From Bacteroidota bacterium (GTDB lineage Bacteria; Bacteroidota; Bacteroidia; Bacteroidales; B18-G4), in contig DAOVZP010000092.1 of NCBI GenBank assembly GCA_030635045.1, forward strand, positions 1 through 6,800: a stretch of DNA of 6,800 nt, read 5' to 3'. Shown here in pieces: positions 6,772 to 6,800 of this stretch (position 1 is its first letter; each line of letters opens with the position of its first letter). The notes under the pieces are model-generated. The model was not told the origin of the DNA and did not search any database. It was given only the letters and a program-made list of their open reading frames with translations. Both the position numbers and the translations under genes were made by a program.

Positions 6772-6800
6772 ATGGAAAATTCTGAAATTATTGTAGGACT
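6772..6800 (+). CDS. ftsA: Start of cell division protein FtsA, 3' truncated by the window edge
   Basis: The ATG three bases after the ftsQ stop opens a frame reading MENSEIIVGL to the window end. Nine full codons are present and the tenth is incomplete. FtsA, an actin-like ATPase that tethers FtsZ to the membrane, usually begins with a short tail and then an IVGLDIGT-like phosphate-binding strand, which this fits. Gene order (ftsQ then ftsA) strongly supports it. The leader is A-rich without a Shine-Dalgarno sequence. The call rests on ten residues and position, so another protein of the actin fold cannot be excluded from sequence alone. Confidence 0.85.

Noticed and set aside
6766..6774. 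FtsQ-FtsA fusion by readthrough, since the genes share a frame
   Set aside because: The FtsQ C-terminus is periplasmic while FtsA works in the cytoplasm, so a fusion would not make sense topologically.

Overview
The window is a stretch of a bacterial division and cell wall (dcw) cluster, with every gene on the + strand. The order is mraY (3' part), murD, ftsW, murG, murC, ftsQ and the first codons of ftsA. I see no mobile element, RNA gene, CRISPR array, phage gene or unidentified reading frame. Coding sequence fills essentially every base: the largest gap between genes is 6 bases, so no room exists for a separate promoter or terminator between genes.

The organism is most likely a member of the Bacteroidota, probably a Bacteroidales-like lineage; the lower rank is a guess. 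Four points support this. MraY has a long periplasmic insertion between transmembrane helices 4 and 5. FtsQ is the short Bacteroidota type, ending in an IDLRYKNQV-like motif. The order murC-ftsQ-ftsA has no murB or ddl between. None of the start codons has a clear GGAGG-type Shine-Dalgarno sequence; the leaders are A-rich instead.

Layout: 1-1017 mraY (5' end outside the window); 1024-2367 murD; 2369-3532 ftsW; 3519-4640 murG, overlapping ftsW by 14 bases; 4637-5989 murC, overlapping murG by 4 bases (ATGA); 5986-6768 ftsQ, overlapping murC by 4 bases (ATGA); 6772-6800 ftsA start.

The genes form one pathway. MurC adds L-Ala to UDP-MurNAc and MurD adds D-Glu to UDP-MurNAc-L-Ala, both in the cytoplasm. 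MraY moves phospho-MurNAc-pentapeptide to undecaprenyl phosphate (lipid I), and MurG adds GlcNAc to give lipid II. FtsW polymerises lipid II at the septum. FtsQ links the periplasmic divisome to the early cytoplasmic ring, where FtsA anchors FtsZ to the membrane.

I found no undescribed system; this is a conserved housekeeping operon. The most notable sequence signals lie inside genes. One is a perfect 14-base inverted repeat with a 5-base loop in murC (5006-5038). Another is a sharp 100-base drop to 24% GC inside murD (1771-1870). Weaker curiosities are a 10-base direct repeat flanking the murG start, an in-phase A7 slippery heptamer at the ftsQ stop, and a high density of GATC.
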